From the NCBI GenBank assembly GCA_963666035.2, contig CAXXJI010000017.1, positions 1-17,709 on the forward strand: a DNA stretch of 17,709 bases, given 5' to 3'. Positions 1 through 9,600 of the stretch are shown one piece after another; the stretch's first letter is position 1, and every line of letters starts with the position of its first letter. The notes beneath the pieces are model-generated. The model was not told the DNA's origin, ran no database searches, and was given only the letters and a program-made list of their open reading frames with translations. The DNA is from CALMFG01 sp963666035. Lineage in GTDB: Bacteria > Bacillota > Clostridia > Christensenellales > CALMFG01. The position numbers were made by a program, and so were the translations under genes.

Positions 1-36
1 TAGAATCTCGAAAGTTATAATATTTGGAGGGCATGA

Positions 37-804
37 ATGCCTGTGAACAAAGAAACAAGAAGAAATGGCCCAATGCATTTCAGTCGCGGTCGGGAAGCTC
101 TTTTATCCCAATATGCTGAAGCGGCGGTCTGCCTCTATGGAGTGATCAGCATCGATGAATTTGTCGAGGTGTTTAACTACTATGAAATAGACATTACGAC
201 TGCAGAAGAAGTATTGTTGGCTCTAAACAGTCTTGCGCAAACCGAGGAAGTTGAATACTCTATTTCAGGGAGTATTCTCTCTGGGCCAGACTTTCAGCCA
301 CAATTTGATGACTATAAAGAGAATGTTGATTCCTTAAGAGCAAGCCGGAACGGGAAACTTCGATATCTCCCCGACAAGACGGAGTTTCTCAGATATTTAG
401 ATTTCTTATATCGGGAACCAGAAAAGCCATATGCTGATTTAAAAGCATACATTCTTAAGAATAATTTAATAACCAGTGATGATTGGATTGATGATGTGGA
501 CGGAGATCTTATTGATTTGCATGATATGATACAGTTTGGCGTGAAGGCAAAAGAAGAACTTGAATATTTCGTTGAACGTGGCTACCAATTCAAAGACTTA
601 GAAACATTGAACGAATTTAATCAGCTAGTTGTAAATGTCCATAACAACACAAGAATGTATGACAATAACGGCTTCACTCCAAATGAAATATCTGCACAAT
701 CAAAGCCATCAGAGTTGCAACCCTTGCCTAAAATGAATCGCAATGAGTTATGCTTTTGCGGGAGTGGACTAAAGTATAAGAACTGCCATGGGAAACTTGA
801 TTAG
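37..804 (+). CDS. SEC-C zinc-motif protein, otherwise uncharacterised
   Basis: This 255-residue soluble protein ends in a SEC-C zinc motif. In NELCFCGSGLKYKNCHGK the likely metal ligands are C239, C241, C250 and H251. The motif was first seen at the SecA C-terminus and occurs in many stand-alone bacterial proteins, where it probably binds partners. Residues 1-230 are mixed helical and acidic with no catalytic motif I recognise. The start at 37 follows TTGGAGGG (24-31) with good spacing; an ATG at 33 is in another frame. The gene is separated from the next by about 900 bases and nothing ties it to the secretion-like locus downstream. The SEC-C motif is certain; the function is unknown. Confidence 0.85.
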   Translation: MPVNKETRRNGPMHFSRGREALLSQYAEAAVCLYGVISIDEFVEVFNYYEIDITTAEEVLLALNSLAQTEEVEYSISGSILSGPDFQPQFDDYKENVDSLRASRNGKLRYLPDKTEFLRYLDFLYREPEKPYADLKAYILKNNLITSDDWIDDVDGDLIDLHDMIQFGVKAKEELEYFVERGYQFKDLETLNEFNQLVVNVHNNTRMYDNNGFTPNEISAQSKPSELQPLPKMNRNELCFCGSGLKYKNCHGKLD

Positions 805-840
805 CGTTGATTTGAGCGCATACTATTCGTAAAATGATAA

Positions 841-1035
841 TTTGGCGAAGGGTTACCGCTACTATTAGACATACCACAAACGCCATCAATTACAGAATCA
901 TTTCGTCCTTGGCCGTTACAAAGGCGTGTTAAATGGAATGAAAGGTTATGGGCCACTCTAGAATTTTCTCAGAAGGCTTCTGAAAATACTTTTGGATACG
1001 AAAACTGTCCGAAACATTCCCGAACGAATATGTAA
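841..1035 (+). pseudogene. coding-like remnant without a start codon
   Basis: The frame from 841, directly after a TAA at 838-840, stays open for 64 codons to TAA at 1033-1035. It has no usable ATG, GTG or TTG start at its left end. Its residue mix is protein-like (for example ITESFRPWPLQRRVKWNERL) and its base composition is less AT-rich than the flanks. I read it as the eroded tail of a lost gene, but the family is not recognised and chance openness cannot be excluded. Confidence 0.3.
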
Positions 1036-1709
1036 AAGAAAAACCCTTTGTGATAAACGTAGTTTAATAAAAAGTTGTTAAACATCCTATCTGATTACAT
1101 GAAAAAAATAATTGCAAAGAGGAAAATCAAACACCACCAGACTGTAGACAAATATGGTCTAAATATAATAAAATGATTTTAATGTGATTTATATACAAAG
1201 AAGGATTTAACATGATTATTAGTAATTATGGTATTGGTGGATTATTCAAAATACATTAAAATAAATGGGCTTTGTTTTTCACAAGCGCTTTAGTTTTTGA
1301 TTGATTTGCTTTTAAGGAACTATTGGATGATAGATAACATCGTTGAATAGAGGAAGCGGTTAAGAATATAAGCATTTGATTCTGGGTTTATGAGCATAGA
1401 TATAGTATGAACGGTAGCTTTTAAAATCGAAACCACCTATATACTGCTGCTGAGTTGAAGCTTATTCTAATATAGTACAAGATGTAAATGCAATCTGTGG
1501 TGCGGAGCTAGTTTTTACTATCTAAATGATTAAAAAATGAAGATTTTTTAAATTATGATTGGACATTATTTCGAGGAATCCTAAACAATTTCCTACTTTA
1601 TCTTATAAGCTGGTGACCATAACGGGTAAAGGCTATGCGAACCAACAAGAGTCACATGATAATATAACGAATCGAGCAAGATATCTGATAGGAATGCAGG
1701 CAAAGTATA
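1036..1709. other. AT-rich intergenic stretch, no gene supported
   Basis: Frames in this stretch are short, lack ribosome binding sites or overlap the downstream gene. An ATG at 1211 after AAGGA would give only 15 residues. I see no RNA gene, clear promoter or terminator. Confidence 0.5.
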
Positions 1710-2417
1710 ATGATAATAGAAAATTGTATAATTATAACCATTACAGCTTTAATAACGTGGGGTTTTGCTTGGTATTTTAGTGAGAGAAAAAAACTGTTGG
1801 TAAAATATGATTCCACTAGCGTGCTAAAAATGCCGATAGAATTTGATGGGTTGAAGTTGTTATATGAAAACAAAGAAATAGATGAGCTTATCCATACAAA
1901 AATAACATTCAGAAATGATGGAAATAAAGAAATCGTACATAGTATGATTGTAAAGAACATGATTCATATAAACTTTACAAATTGTACGGATATATTAAAA
2001 GTAGTTATAGATAAGAAAAGTAATAACGAAATTGATTTGCGGGCTGAAGCGAAAGACAACAAGGTGTGGATTGAATTCAACTTTCTGGACAAAAATGAAG
2101 AATTTACAATAATCGTTTTACATGTTTCGAAAACCAACTTGGCAATAGAAGGGAAAATCATCGGATGTAAAATTCGTATTGTAAAAGACTACAAATTCGC
2201 ACTAAAAGAGTCTCTGAAGTTTTCAATAAGAATTTCTCTATTAATAGGATTACCAATTGCAGTATTTTGTATGATTTTTAAAGATAGAATTGTGTTTTTG
2301 CAACTATTAATCGGCCTATGTATAGGTGTTATACTAAGCATTATTACCGTATTTCTTGTTATACCATGGTCTATTAGAATGAGGGAAAATAAAATCAAGC
2401 AAAATTTGAATGGATAA
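1710..2417 (+). CDS. unrecognised membrane protein with three predicted helices
   Basis: The 235-residue product has an N-terminal hydrophobic helix (about residues 5-22) followed by basic SERKKLLVKY. A soluble middle of about 140 residues is rich in alternating beta-like segments. Two close hydrophobic helices (about 174-190 and 194-220) and a basic tail follow. By the positive-inside rule the middle domain is probably cytoplasmic. I recognise no family. The start at ATG 1710 follows GCAGG at 1696-1700. It lies about 280 bases before the promoter of the E2/JAB/E1 cluster on the same strand. It lacks the N-terminal DGTII tag found in three membrane proteins of that cluster, so membership is doubtful. 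Confidence 0.75.
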   Translation: MIIENCIIITITALITWGFAWYFSERKKLLVKYDSTSVLKMPIEFDGLKLLYENKEIDELIHTKITFRNDGNKEIVHSMIVKNMIHINFTNCTDILKVVIDKKSNNEIDLRAEAKDNKVWIEFNFLDKNEEFTIIVLHVSKTNLAIEGKIIGCKIRIVKDYKFALKESLKFSIRISLLIGLPIAVFCMIFKDRIVFLQLLIGLCIGVILSIITVFLVIPWSIRMRENKIKQNLNG

Positions 2418-2537
2418 CAAGTGTATTATACTTATTGAAATAACTATTTCTTATGACGTACTAACAGAAATGACAGACACGGTGAGGAATAAGTAGATCT
2501 TCTGATAATAAAGTGAACACATATTCTATTTTTATTC

Positions 2538-2602
2538 ACAGTGTTAAAGAGTGGAGGTAGTTAAATAGTCAAGGCTAATATATCCTAGGAAACACTGTTT
2601 TT
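2538..2602 (+). terminator. possible weak terminator-like inverted repeat
   Basis: ACAGTGTT at 2538-2545 pairs with AACACTGT at 2591-2598, and a run of T follows to 2602. The loop is long (45 nt), so efficiency is doubtful. It sits between the membrane protein gene and the promoter at 2641, so it could insulate the two transcription units. Confidence 0.25.
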
Positions 2603-2640
2603 GAGCGGCAGATATTAATGTAATATTAGTTATTTGTATA

Positions 2641-2669
2641 TTGAAAACCATAAGCATGCATTATATAAT
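2641..2669 (+). promoter_or_regulatory. sigma-A-type promoter of the conjugation/secretion-like locus
   Basis: TTGAAA (2641-2646) and a perfect TATAAT (2664-2669) are separated by exactly 17 bases. Transcription would begin near 2676, just ahead of the GGAGG ribosome binding site at 2680-2684. The leader is thus very short. This placement also shows that the small gene starts at 2695 and not at the in-frame TTG at 2641. Confidence 0.75.
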
Positions 2670-2694
2670 GAAAAGAAATGGAGGAATATTAAAA

Positions 2695-2907
2695 ATGAAG
2701 AAATTAATTGTTTCAGAGGTAATTATTCCAAAGGGAAGATTCTTTGATGACAGCGAAGCAGCGGCGAGAAGAAAGAAAATTGCTGAGCAACTTAGAAAAG
2801 GACAAAGCGTAGCGGTGGAAAATGACACAGGCAGAATGACAAATGAAGATGATAAAAATGTTGACAAAACCAACTCACTAAATGCACCAAAGGGTAAATT
2901 AGCATAA
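2695..2907 (+). CDS. 70-residue small protein heading the E2/JAB/E1 cluster; candidate modifier or adaptor
   Basis: ATG 2695 follows GGAGG (2680-2684). The product has a short hydrophobic strand-like start (KKLIVSEVIIP), a charged helix (about residues 19-35), a second strand (QSVAVEN) and a hydrophilic, probably disordered tail ending APKGKLA. It is the first gene after a strong promoter and lies 34 bases before the E2-like gene. Known bacterial ubiquitin-like operons often carry their modifier gene there. However, it has no evident beta-grasp fold and no Gly-Gly end. A single glycine (G67) four residues from the end could be exposed by the JAB peptidase, but that is speculation. It may equally be an adaptor or regulator. 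Confidence 0.75.
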   Translation: MKKLIVSEVIIPKGRFFDDSEAAARRKKIAEQLRKGQSVAVENDTGRMTNEDDKNVDKTNSLNAPKGKLA

Positions 2908-2941
2908 TCATAACATTCCCTTTTAATATTTTGGAGGTTAT

Positions 2942-3409
2942 ATGAGTGGATTTTATTGGTACGAAAGATACCCCGATATTTATGAAGGTGAAATAAAGGC
3001 GATGAAGAAGTACTTTCCAAGTTTTAAGTTGGAGAAACTCAATGACGGTCGATTATCTTGGATTGGGCAATTAAACCCTAGTGGAAAGGATGGCGGCGTG
3101 TGGGCTCTTCAAGTTATATATGATAATGACCATCCAAGATCTGATAGGTATGGTGGGTCTGTAAGGGTTTACTCAATTGCACCGGATTTGAATGAGTTGT
3201 TCGAAGCTGCAGGTCGTTTACCACACGTTTTAAGAGATGGCAATGGGAACTTATATATGTGTACAGCTAGAATGGAAGATTTGGATAAAGGGACCAATGA
3301 AACAACATCGGCAGCTAAATCTTTGGGATGGGCATCCAAATGGATATTCATTGTAGAAGGATGGCTGAAAGGTGAGCTTGGTGAAGAGGTATTTGGCCAC
3401 ACATATTAA
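2942..3409 (+). CDS. E2-like (UBC-fold) conjugating protein
   Basis: The 155-residue protein has the layout of bacterial E2-like proteins: a beta-meander (about residues 35-80), a YxxxHP-type segment (YDNDHPRSDRYGGSVRVYS), a PHVLRDGNGNLYMC segment, and a closing helix with SAAKSLGWASKWIFIVEGWL. C107 is the only cysteine and sits where an E2 carries its thioester cysteine. PH at 94-95 recalls the conserved proline-histidine before the active site. The eukaryotic HPN motif is absent, as in many prokaryotic E2s. The gene starts at ATG 2942 after GGAGG (2933-2937) and is followed by a JAB peptidase and an E1-like gene. I infer it accepts a modifier from the E1 and passes it to a target. Assignment rests on motif pattern and context. 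Confidence 0.75.
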   Translation: MSGFYWYERYPDIYEGEIKAMKKYFPSFKLEKLNDGRLSWIGQLNPSGKDGGVWALQVIYDNDHPRSDRYGGSVRVYSIAPDLNELFEAAGRLPHVLRDGNGNLYMCTARMEDLDKGTNETTSAAKSLGWASKWIFIVEGWLKGELGEEVFGHTY

Positions 3410-3489
3410 TACTCCAATATAATTTGGATTCAGCATCATACTTTTTCTTTGGATTACGTCGGTTTTGTTTTTGATGCAGGAGATATAAA

Positions 3490-4512
3490 ATGCCAAAAAG
3501 AGTTGTTTTTTCAGATAGAGCCTTTGCCTCGTTGTTAGCTGAAACGAATTCACAAATAGCTACGGAAACGGGAGGGCTCTTTCTTGGTTTTCGAACTGGT
3601 GAAATATGGTATGTTGTCGAGACTATTGATCCGGGGCCAAACTCAATTTTTCATGTAGCATATTTTGAATATGACCACGCGTATGTTAATCATTTAATGA
3701 AAAAGATTGCATATTTTTATGATAAAGATATCGAATTATTGGGATTATGGCATAGGCACCCTGGCTCAATGGATACTTTTTCAAGCACAGATGATGGAAC
3801 CATTTCTGAGTATGCTAATTTGCATCAGGATGGAACTATTTCAGCACTCGTGAATATTGATCCATCACTGAGGTTAACATTGTATGCTGTTCCTAGACCA
3901 ATGCAGTATGATAGGATTAGCTATAGGGTGGGTGATCGACTGATCCCTGAAGGCTTGCTTTCCTATAAGGATCATCATAAGCAAATCGAGTTGATTGAGA
4001 AAAGATCATCTGAACTCAGGGGAGCCCAAGCTAAAGATAAACAGGGAAGAGGATTTATAAAAAGCTTTTTTTATGATTTTGTTGATGATTTGGGGAATAA
4101 ACTCTACGCAAAAACGGAAGAAAAGAAACATGTACAGAGTCAAGGGGTAAGCTTTCGCGAGGTGCTAGAGTGGTATACAGAAAAAAACAAAGCTCAATTA
4201 GAAGATGTCTATATAAATAATAAGAGAAAATTTATGAATCAGAATGATTATTATGAGACAATCCTTGAACAGCTAGATACTGATATGAAGTTCTTAAGCT
4301 CAGTAGGTGTAGTTGCACGGCTATCCTTAAATGAACGTCACTTTTTGCAACTTATCGAAACGGATGAAGACATGTGCCTAATAGTAACTTTTATTTACGA
4401 TAGGAGAGGAGTTATATACCACTATAAGGGTAGATATTTTAAATATCAGAAGGGGACATATCGCGCGGCATATGAAGATTATGCTTCCATCAGAGGAGGT
4501 AGAGATGATTAA
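3490..4512 (+). CDS. JAB/JAMM metalloprotease (deubiquitinase-like) with C-terminal extension
   Basis: This 340-residue protein begins with a JAB/MPN domain (about residues 1-150). The zinc motif is complete: E26 in TETGG, H88 and H90 in LWHRHP, then S98 and D101, giving the canonical HxHPx6SxxD spacing. Such enzymes cut isopeptide bonds or trim modifier precursors. Residues about 160-340 form an extra part: a charged, probably helical linker and a beta-rich end (about 265-330) that I do not recognise. The start at ATG 3490 follows AGGAGA (3478-3483). The 3' end overlaps a well-placed ATG at 4505, a hint of translational coupling to the E1 gene. The likely role is maturation or removal of the modifier attached by the E1/E2 pair. 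Confidence 0.9.
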   Translation: MPKRVVFSDRAFASLLAETNSQIATETGGLFLGFRTGEIWYVVETIDPGPNSIFHVAYFEYDHAYVNHLMKKIAYFYDKDIELLGLWHRHPGSMDTFSSTDDGTISEYANLHQDGTISALVNIDPSLRLTLYAVPRPMQYDRISYRVGDRLIPEGLLSYKDHHKQIELIEKRSSELRGAQAKDKQGRGFIKSFFYDFVDDLGNKLYAKTEEKKHVQSQGVSFREVLEWYTEKNKAQLEDVYINNKRKFMNQNDYYETILEQLDTDMKFLSSVGVVARLSLNERHFLQLIETDEDMCLIVTFIYDRRGVIYHYKGRYFKYQKGTYRAAYEDYASIRGGRDD

Positions 4513-4582
4513 TGATGGGGTAAAAAAAGAAGCACATCGTCTTTATTCCAGAAAGCATGATCAAATTAAGCTATACTGGTGA
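4505..4582 (+). other. strong ribosome binding site and ATG in the wrong frame for the E1 gene
   Basis: GAGGAGG just before 4500 followed by ATG 4505 is the best start signal in this junction and overlaps the JAB stop codon (4510-4512). Its frame closes after 25 codons at TGA 4580-4582. An A7 tract (4522-4528) lies between. Dropping one A would join this start to the E1 frame and add about 17 residues to the E1 N-terminus. See the E1 entry and findings. Confidence 0.5.
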
Positions 4583-5654
4583 TTTGTTCGGATATTATGT
4601 TGATGATACCGGGGTTTTCAATATATTTCCTACGGATAACACTTTAAGCATAGGGAGCGAATTAACAAAAGTGGGGGTTATTGGTTCAAGTGAATCTGAC
4701 GATAAGAACATATTGGTTGGAGTAAGAGGTAAAGATGATAATTTATCATTTACGTACAATGGACAGAAATATGCATATAAACCATATAATTTAATTCAGA
4801 ATATATTTTCAAGAAATACCGGTATTCTTGAATCTGAAAAATTGCGAGATAAAGCAGTCGTTATTATTGGATGTGGATCGGTAGGAAGCTTGGTCGCATT
4901 AGAGTTGGCCAGAGCAGGGGTTGGAAGGTATCTCCTTATTGATAATGACATAGTTGAATATCACAATGTGTGTAGACATCAGTGCAATATCATGGATATT
5001 GGAAAACTGAAAGTAGACGCGATTGCAGAACGAATCCTGAGGATTAATCCATATGCACATGTTGAAAAAAAAGCGACCACTGTGGAGCAAATCAGCAAAG
5101 ATGTATTTGATGGATTCTGCATCGGCTCCGAGACTGTTTTTGTTGGCTGCGCAGATAACCGAGCAGGCGATGCATATACGAATATCATTTCAAGCATGTA
5201 TTCAGCTTCGTTTGTAAGTATTGGTTTTTGGGAGAGAGCATTTGCCGGAGAAATATTTTATCATATACCCAACAAAAATATGCCATGTTACTCATGTGCA
5301 CTAGGGAATTCGGCAGATAATGATGGATCTGGATTTTCTCAAAGATCGACAGTTAACAGTCATTTATATACAACACAAGAGGATTTATCACAAGTAAACT
5401 TCGAACCGGGAATATCAATTGATATTAATTTTGTTACAATTATCGGGATTAAAATAATATTGGACATTCTAAATTTATCCGACGAAAAATATAAACCAAG
5501 ATTAATAAATCAACTGACGCAATATACATTGGTCTGTAATACAAACAATGTTGACGTTGGTGGCGAAATGGCAGAGATATTCAGCTATCCGCTACAAGTC
5601 ACAACTTCGCTTGTTGTCAGCTTTTCGAAAGGGTGCCCAACATGTAACACATAA
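4557..5654 (+). CDS. ThiF/E1-like adenylating enzyme
   Basis: The 365-residue form from ATG 4557 has a beta-rich N-terminal part (about residues 1-95) and a ThiF/MoeB/E1 Rossmann domain. The nucleotide loop is GCGSVG (105-110). LIDNDIVEYHNVCRH supplies the acidic and Asn/Arg residues that bind ATP and magnesium (D129, D131, N137, R140). K150 and K152 follow, and D200 lies in GCADNR. Cysteine pairs C244/C247 (CYSC) and C360/C363 (CPTC) probably bind structural zinc, as in MoeB/ThiF relatives. It should adenylate the C-terminus of a modifier and hand it to the E2. ATG 4557 has no ribosome binding site, while a strong one serves ATG 4505 in another frame, so the true N-terminus may be longer through a frameshift, slippage or a sequence error at the A7 tract. 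Confidence 0.9.
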   Translation: MIKLSYTGDLFGYYVDDTGVFNIFPTDNTLSIGSELTKVGVIGSSESDDKNILVGVRGKDDNLSFTYNGQKYAYKPYNLIQNIFSRNTGILESEKLRDKAVVIIGCGSVGSLVALELARAGVGRYLLIDNDIVEYHNVCRHQCNIMDIGKLKVDAIAERILRINPYAHVEKKATTVEQISKDVFDGFCIGSETVFVGCADNRAGDAYTNIISSMYSASFVSIGFWERAFAGEIFYHIPNKNMPCYSCALGNSADNDGSGFSQRSTVNSHLYTTQEDLSQVNFEPGISIDINFVTIIGIKIILDILNLSDEKYKPRLINQLTQYTLVCNTNNVDVGGEMAEIFSYPLQVTTSLVVSFSKGCPTCNT

Positions 5655-5792
5655 AAAGTGAGTTTTTCGAGATTCAATGGTACGAATTGCAACAGAAATG
5701 TGTGATGTTCATACCCGACCAGTGGTATATTTGTAGCTTAGTTTTTAATGATTGATTCTTAGCACTGATTAATAGAGGCGGGGTAAGTAAAA

Positions 5793-6338
5793 TTGGAAAA
5801 TGATGAGCATATTATTACAATAGCCGAAGACGGGACGATAATTCGAACCCCTAGATCAGGGCGTATAAATTTGACTGAAAACAACACCGCATCAATATAT
5901 CAAAGAGAGCGGTCTCGAACTCATTTTACTTCGGAGACCATTAATAGTGAGCGGCGGATAATTTTTTGGGTTATTACATTAGTTGTATCGATAAGCATTG
6001 GCTGTTTTTTAGGCTTTTTTCTTTTCCCCAATTATGCTTATTACTTTTTTACTGATTTTTTTGAAAGTTTGGACATGGAAGTTGTATCAAATGTTTCAAG
6101 TTTTCTTAGTTCCTTAATGCCTTATCTTATTCTGATTGGAAGCGTTATCGGAACTTCTTTGTACAACAAAGGCCAAGACTCTACATATGAAGCATCTCAA
6201 TATATATTATCAATTCTTTCGGCGATTGGAGGTAGCGTTGCAATATGCATAGCAGTATATGCTGCTTTAATTATTATTATTATAGCAGTAGCGATTCTGT
6301 TGATTATTCTTGCATTCAGTGTTTTATTCGGAGGATAA
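5793..6338 (+). CDS. four-helix membrane protein with N-terminal DGTIIR tag
   Basis: Translation probably starts at TTG 5793 after GAGGCGGGG (5776-5783 region). The 181-residue product opens with ITIAEDGTIIR (residues 8-18), then a basic, serine-rich cytoplasmic stretch. Hydrophobic helices follow at about 56-78, 104-122 and two within 137-178. Two other membrane proteins in this locus (from 12060 and 13172) carry the same N-terminal signature. The gene precedes the FtsK-type ATPase gene, which itself encodes no membrane segment, so this protein could be its membrane partner or channel component. No family is recognised. It follows the E1 gene by 138 bases with no clear promoter. Confidence 0.8.
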   Translation: MENDEHIITIAEDGTIIRTPRSGRINLTENNTASIYQRERSRTHFTSETINSERRIIFWVITLVVSISIGCFLGFFLFPNYAYYFFTDFFESLDMEVVSNVSSFLSSLMPYLILIGSVIGTSLYNKGQDSTYEASQYILSILSAIGGSVAICIAVYAALIIIIIAVAILLIILAFSVLFGG

Positions 6339-6358
6339 AAAAGTGAAGGGGGAATTAG

Positions 6359-6580
6359 ATGGCTGGGTTTAATAGTATTATTTCTGAATTTATGGAAGCG
6401 ATTGGGGCGCTTGCGTCTGTTTGGCTAAATCAGGAATTTCCGGATGAAAAAATGAAGGAAATCGGTGAAGCTGTGATTAAACCGATTGCCGATAAAGGCA
6501 AACGAATCAGTGATATGTCTCAAGAAGTAAATGATATGTTATCAAAACTTAGATCGGAGAACTTGATTAGCGGGGAATAA
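6359..6580 (+). CDS. 73-residue helical small protein of the secretion-like module
   Basis: ATG 6359 follows AGGGGG (6347-6352) and lies 20 bases after the membrane protein gene. The product is predicted mostly helical (FNSIISEFMEAIGALASVWL, then a charged helix) with one tryptophan and no membrane segment. It is shorter than a typical WXG100 protein (about 100 residues) and lacks a W-x-G turn. Its place just before the FtsK-type ATPase suggests an accessory or chaperone role. The function is unknown. Confidence 0.7.
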   Translation: MAGFNSIISEFMEAIGALASVWLNQEFPDEKMKEIGEAVIKPIADKGKRISDMSQEVNDMLSKLRSENLISGE

Positions 6581-6610
6581 TGTGCTTTTTAGCAGATAGG
6601 GTTGAGCTTG

Positions 6611-9600
6611 ATGAACGTAGAAAACTATAATACAGCGCGTGTTTTATCGGAGATAAAAGGGACCTTGGATAGGACGGCTTTGGCTTTATATGATAATGAT
6701 GCAAAGTTCGATATGGAAAAAGTGAGGCTCTTAGAAGGATATAACGAACGTCAAAATGAAGTTATCAGTGAGTTTACGACAAAGATTGCCAAACTAAATC
6801 GTGATTCAGGGGATTTGTTAGAGTTAATTGATACCATGGTTAACGAAATGGAGATTTTTGATAGTGAACTTTGTTTAGTAGATGCGGCATATAAAGCACG
6901 CCGGAGAAGAAAAGTTAAAATTGAAGTTGACCGAGAATTAATGGAATCGGAAAACAAAGAAGATTTTTATAACGAAATTGTGAGATTGAGAGAGGAAGCA
7001 AAAACAATTGCCGAAAAATGTGCCCGAAGTACGCATGTACGTGTAATACAAGAAGTAGGGATGCTACTATCATCGAAAAGGATGAAAGATTACGGGCGGT
7101 TGTGTGAAATTATATCCACAGCATCTCTGCTACGAGATTATGCGTTTTATACTGTGCCTAGGGATATTGAAGATCAAAGAGATTTTTTACGGTCCTCACA
7201 AGATATTGAGGTTGAGCGAATATCCGATGTAGTAGCAGGTTGGGTAATAGATAATGAAGATGATCATATAGATAGTTATAATCAAATAGTGACTTCAGCT
7301 ATTGATGCAATTGAATGTTTATTAACTGAAAAAGACTACCAAAGAATATTGAATTGGCGAAATAATTTTAAATCGATAGCTAATAATGCACTTATTAATA
7401 TTGTTGAAATCGGATCTTTTGAAGTAAAGTTGGATTACTTAGAAGATTTTGATGAAGTAGTAGCTTTGTTGGAAACACATTTAGGCTTTTGTTATTCTAA
7501 TGCGAGAATCAAGTTGCCTGCTTTAATAGATTTGTCACAAAACACGAACATGTTTTTTATTTCGGATGAACCTCATAGTTCAAAAGAAGTGATTCATTCG
7601 GTTTTGTTTTCTCTATTATCAAATGCCCCGGCCGAACTTCAAAAGCTATATTTGATTAGCCCTGAGGTGGGTACTGAAGGTTTTCAGTCTTTTCTGCCAC
7701 TGATTTCAAATGAAATAACACGCGATAAAATCATTGTTGGGAAAGTGGCAACTCAAAGAGAAGATATTAAGAAAAAACTTGACACACTTAATGAATATAT
7801 TGATATGGTTTCGCAAGGGAAATTTGTTCAATATGAAAGCATCTTTGATTATAATTTGCGTGCTATAGAGACAAAAGAAGCACTCAGAACAATATGCATT
7901 TTAGATTTCCCTAAATATTTTAATGAAATATATATGTTAGAAATGCTGTATAATATTGTTCGCAATGGATGGAAGTATGGTGTTAATGTTATTATAGAGT
8001 ACAATGAAAAACATGATGAACACAATGATAGAAACAAAGAGCAAATAAAGCGCATTATGGACGAATGCAATATTATTCGGAAAGAAAACGAAGGATGGTC
8101 ATTTAATACTTTAGTACAAACGCAGTTTTATAATAGCCCCGCGCAGACGGATATTGAGAGGCTTAAAGAGTCGCTTTCGTTACAGATAAACAGCAATAAG
8201 GAAAAGGCAATCTCAATAGAAAGAATTAATCCAAGAGAAGGATGGTTCGAAGGCTCCACACAAAAGAAAATTTCAATTCCGATAGGAAAAAATGAGCTTG
8301 GCGAAATTCAATTCTTTGAAGTCGGAAATGATGTGAGCGATGGTATATCACATTATGCAATGGTGGTGGGCTCAACCGGATCGGGTAAATCAACATTGTT
8401 GCATACACTTGTATTAAATGCAATCACAACTTATTCTCCGGATGAAATTAATCTTTATATTCTAGATTTTAAAAACGGAACTGAATTTAAGCGATATGGC
8501 GAAAAAAGAATACCCCATATCAAAGTTCTCGGGCTTGATGCAATGCAAGAATATGGAAAGAGCGTACTTGATGAACTTTGGGAAATTATGACTGAAAGAA
8601 GCCGAATATTCAAAGGGAAATTAGTTAATGATATCTCCGAATATAGGCAAAAAACGGGGGAGAACCTTCCAAGAATCTTGGTTGTAATGGATGAGTTTCA
8701 GGTCCTCTTCAATGAAGATACTAACCGAAAAGTCGCAGCCGATTGCGGCAATAGAATGGCGGAATTTATTTCGCTTGCACGAGTGTATGGGATTCATTTT
8801 ATTCTTTCGACACAAACGATGAGTCGGCTGAGAACGGGGTATTCTTTGCCGAAAGCAACAATTGCAGAGATGCATGTACGAATAGGACTGAAATGTACTG
8901 GCGTAGAAGCTGAATTAGTCTTTGGTGATCGGAATGGTAGAATGGCTGAGGATAAAATGAAAACGGAAGAAAAAGGAAGAGCTGCTTACACTGAAAATGA
9001 TTTGATAGGTAATATTATTGGACTTAAAGTAGCCTATGCAGCTAATAGTATAAAAGACAAAATTTTATCTGAAGTTGAAACTCAGTTCATAAACTTTCCG
9101 GTTAGGGTACCAACACGAGTATTTGACGCAAGTGAAGTTCCACGGCTTTCTGAGTGCAAACAGTACAATTCAATTGAGAAGGATTCAAATAATGAGCAGG
9201 TAGTATACCTTGGCGAGGCAATACGAATCGGAGATCCAGTTGCAATAACATTTACACGTAAGAAACGAAGTAACATTTTGATATCTGGTTCAGGTCTATT
9301 GATGGACCGGCTGGTTTCAACTTATCTTGAAAACGTATTAAAGCATGGGAGCACAGTATATTTGATTAATGGAGCACAGATTATTGAGGAACCGATTGAA
9401 GAAGGAATGGGTTGTCTTTTGGAATTTGGAGAAGCACTTATAAAAAATGCGCAAAATAATGAGGATATTTTGAAAATTATTGATAGTGTGTATGATGTGT
9501 TTGCTTCAAGGAATAGTAACCCTGAGTCAGTAAGGGGAACAAAAACGACTCACTTAATAATAAACAATTTTCAGTGGATGGAAATCCTTAAGAGAATTCT

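Noticed and set aside
1559..1780. 73-codon + strand frame overlapping the start of the membrane protein gene
   Set aside because: It begins at TTG without a ribosome binding site and overlaps the better-supported gene from 1710. Its sequence shows no motif.
2641..2694. N-terminal extension of the small gene to TTG 2641
   Set aside because: 2641-2669 is the promoter itself, and ATG 2695 has its own GGAGG.
2641..5654. CBASS type II interpretation (Cap2/Cap3)
   Set aside because: No CD-NTase or effector gene is present, and the E1 and E2 are separate proteins rather than a Cap2 fusion.
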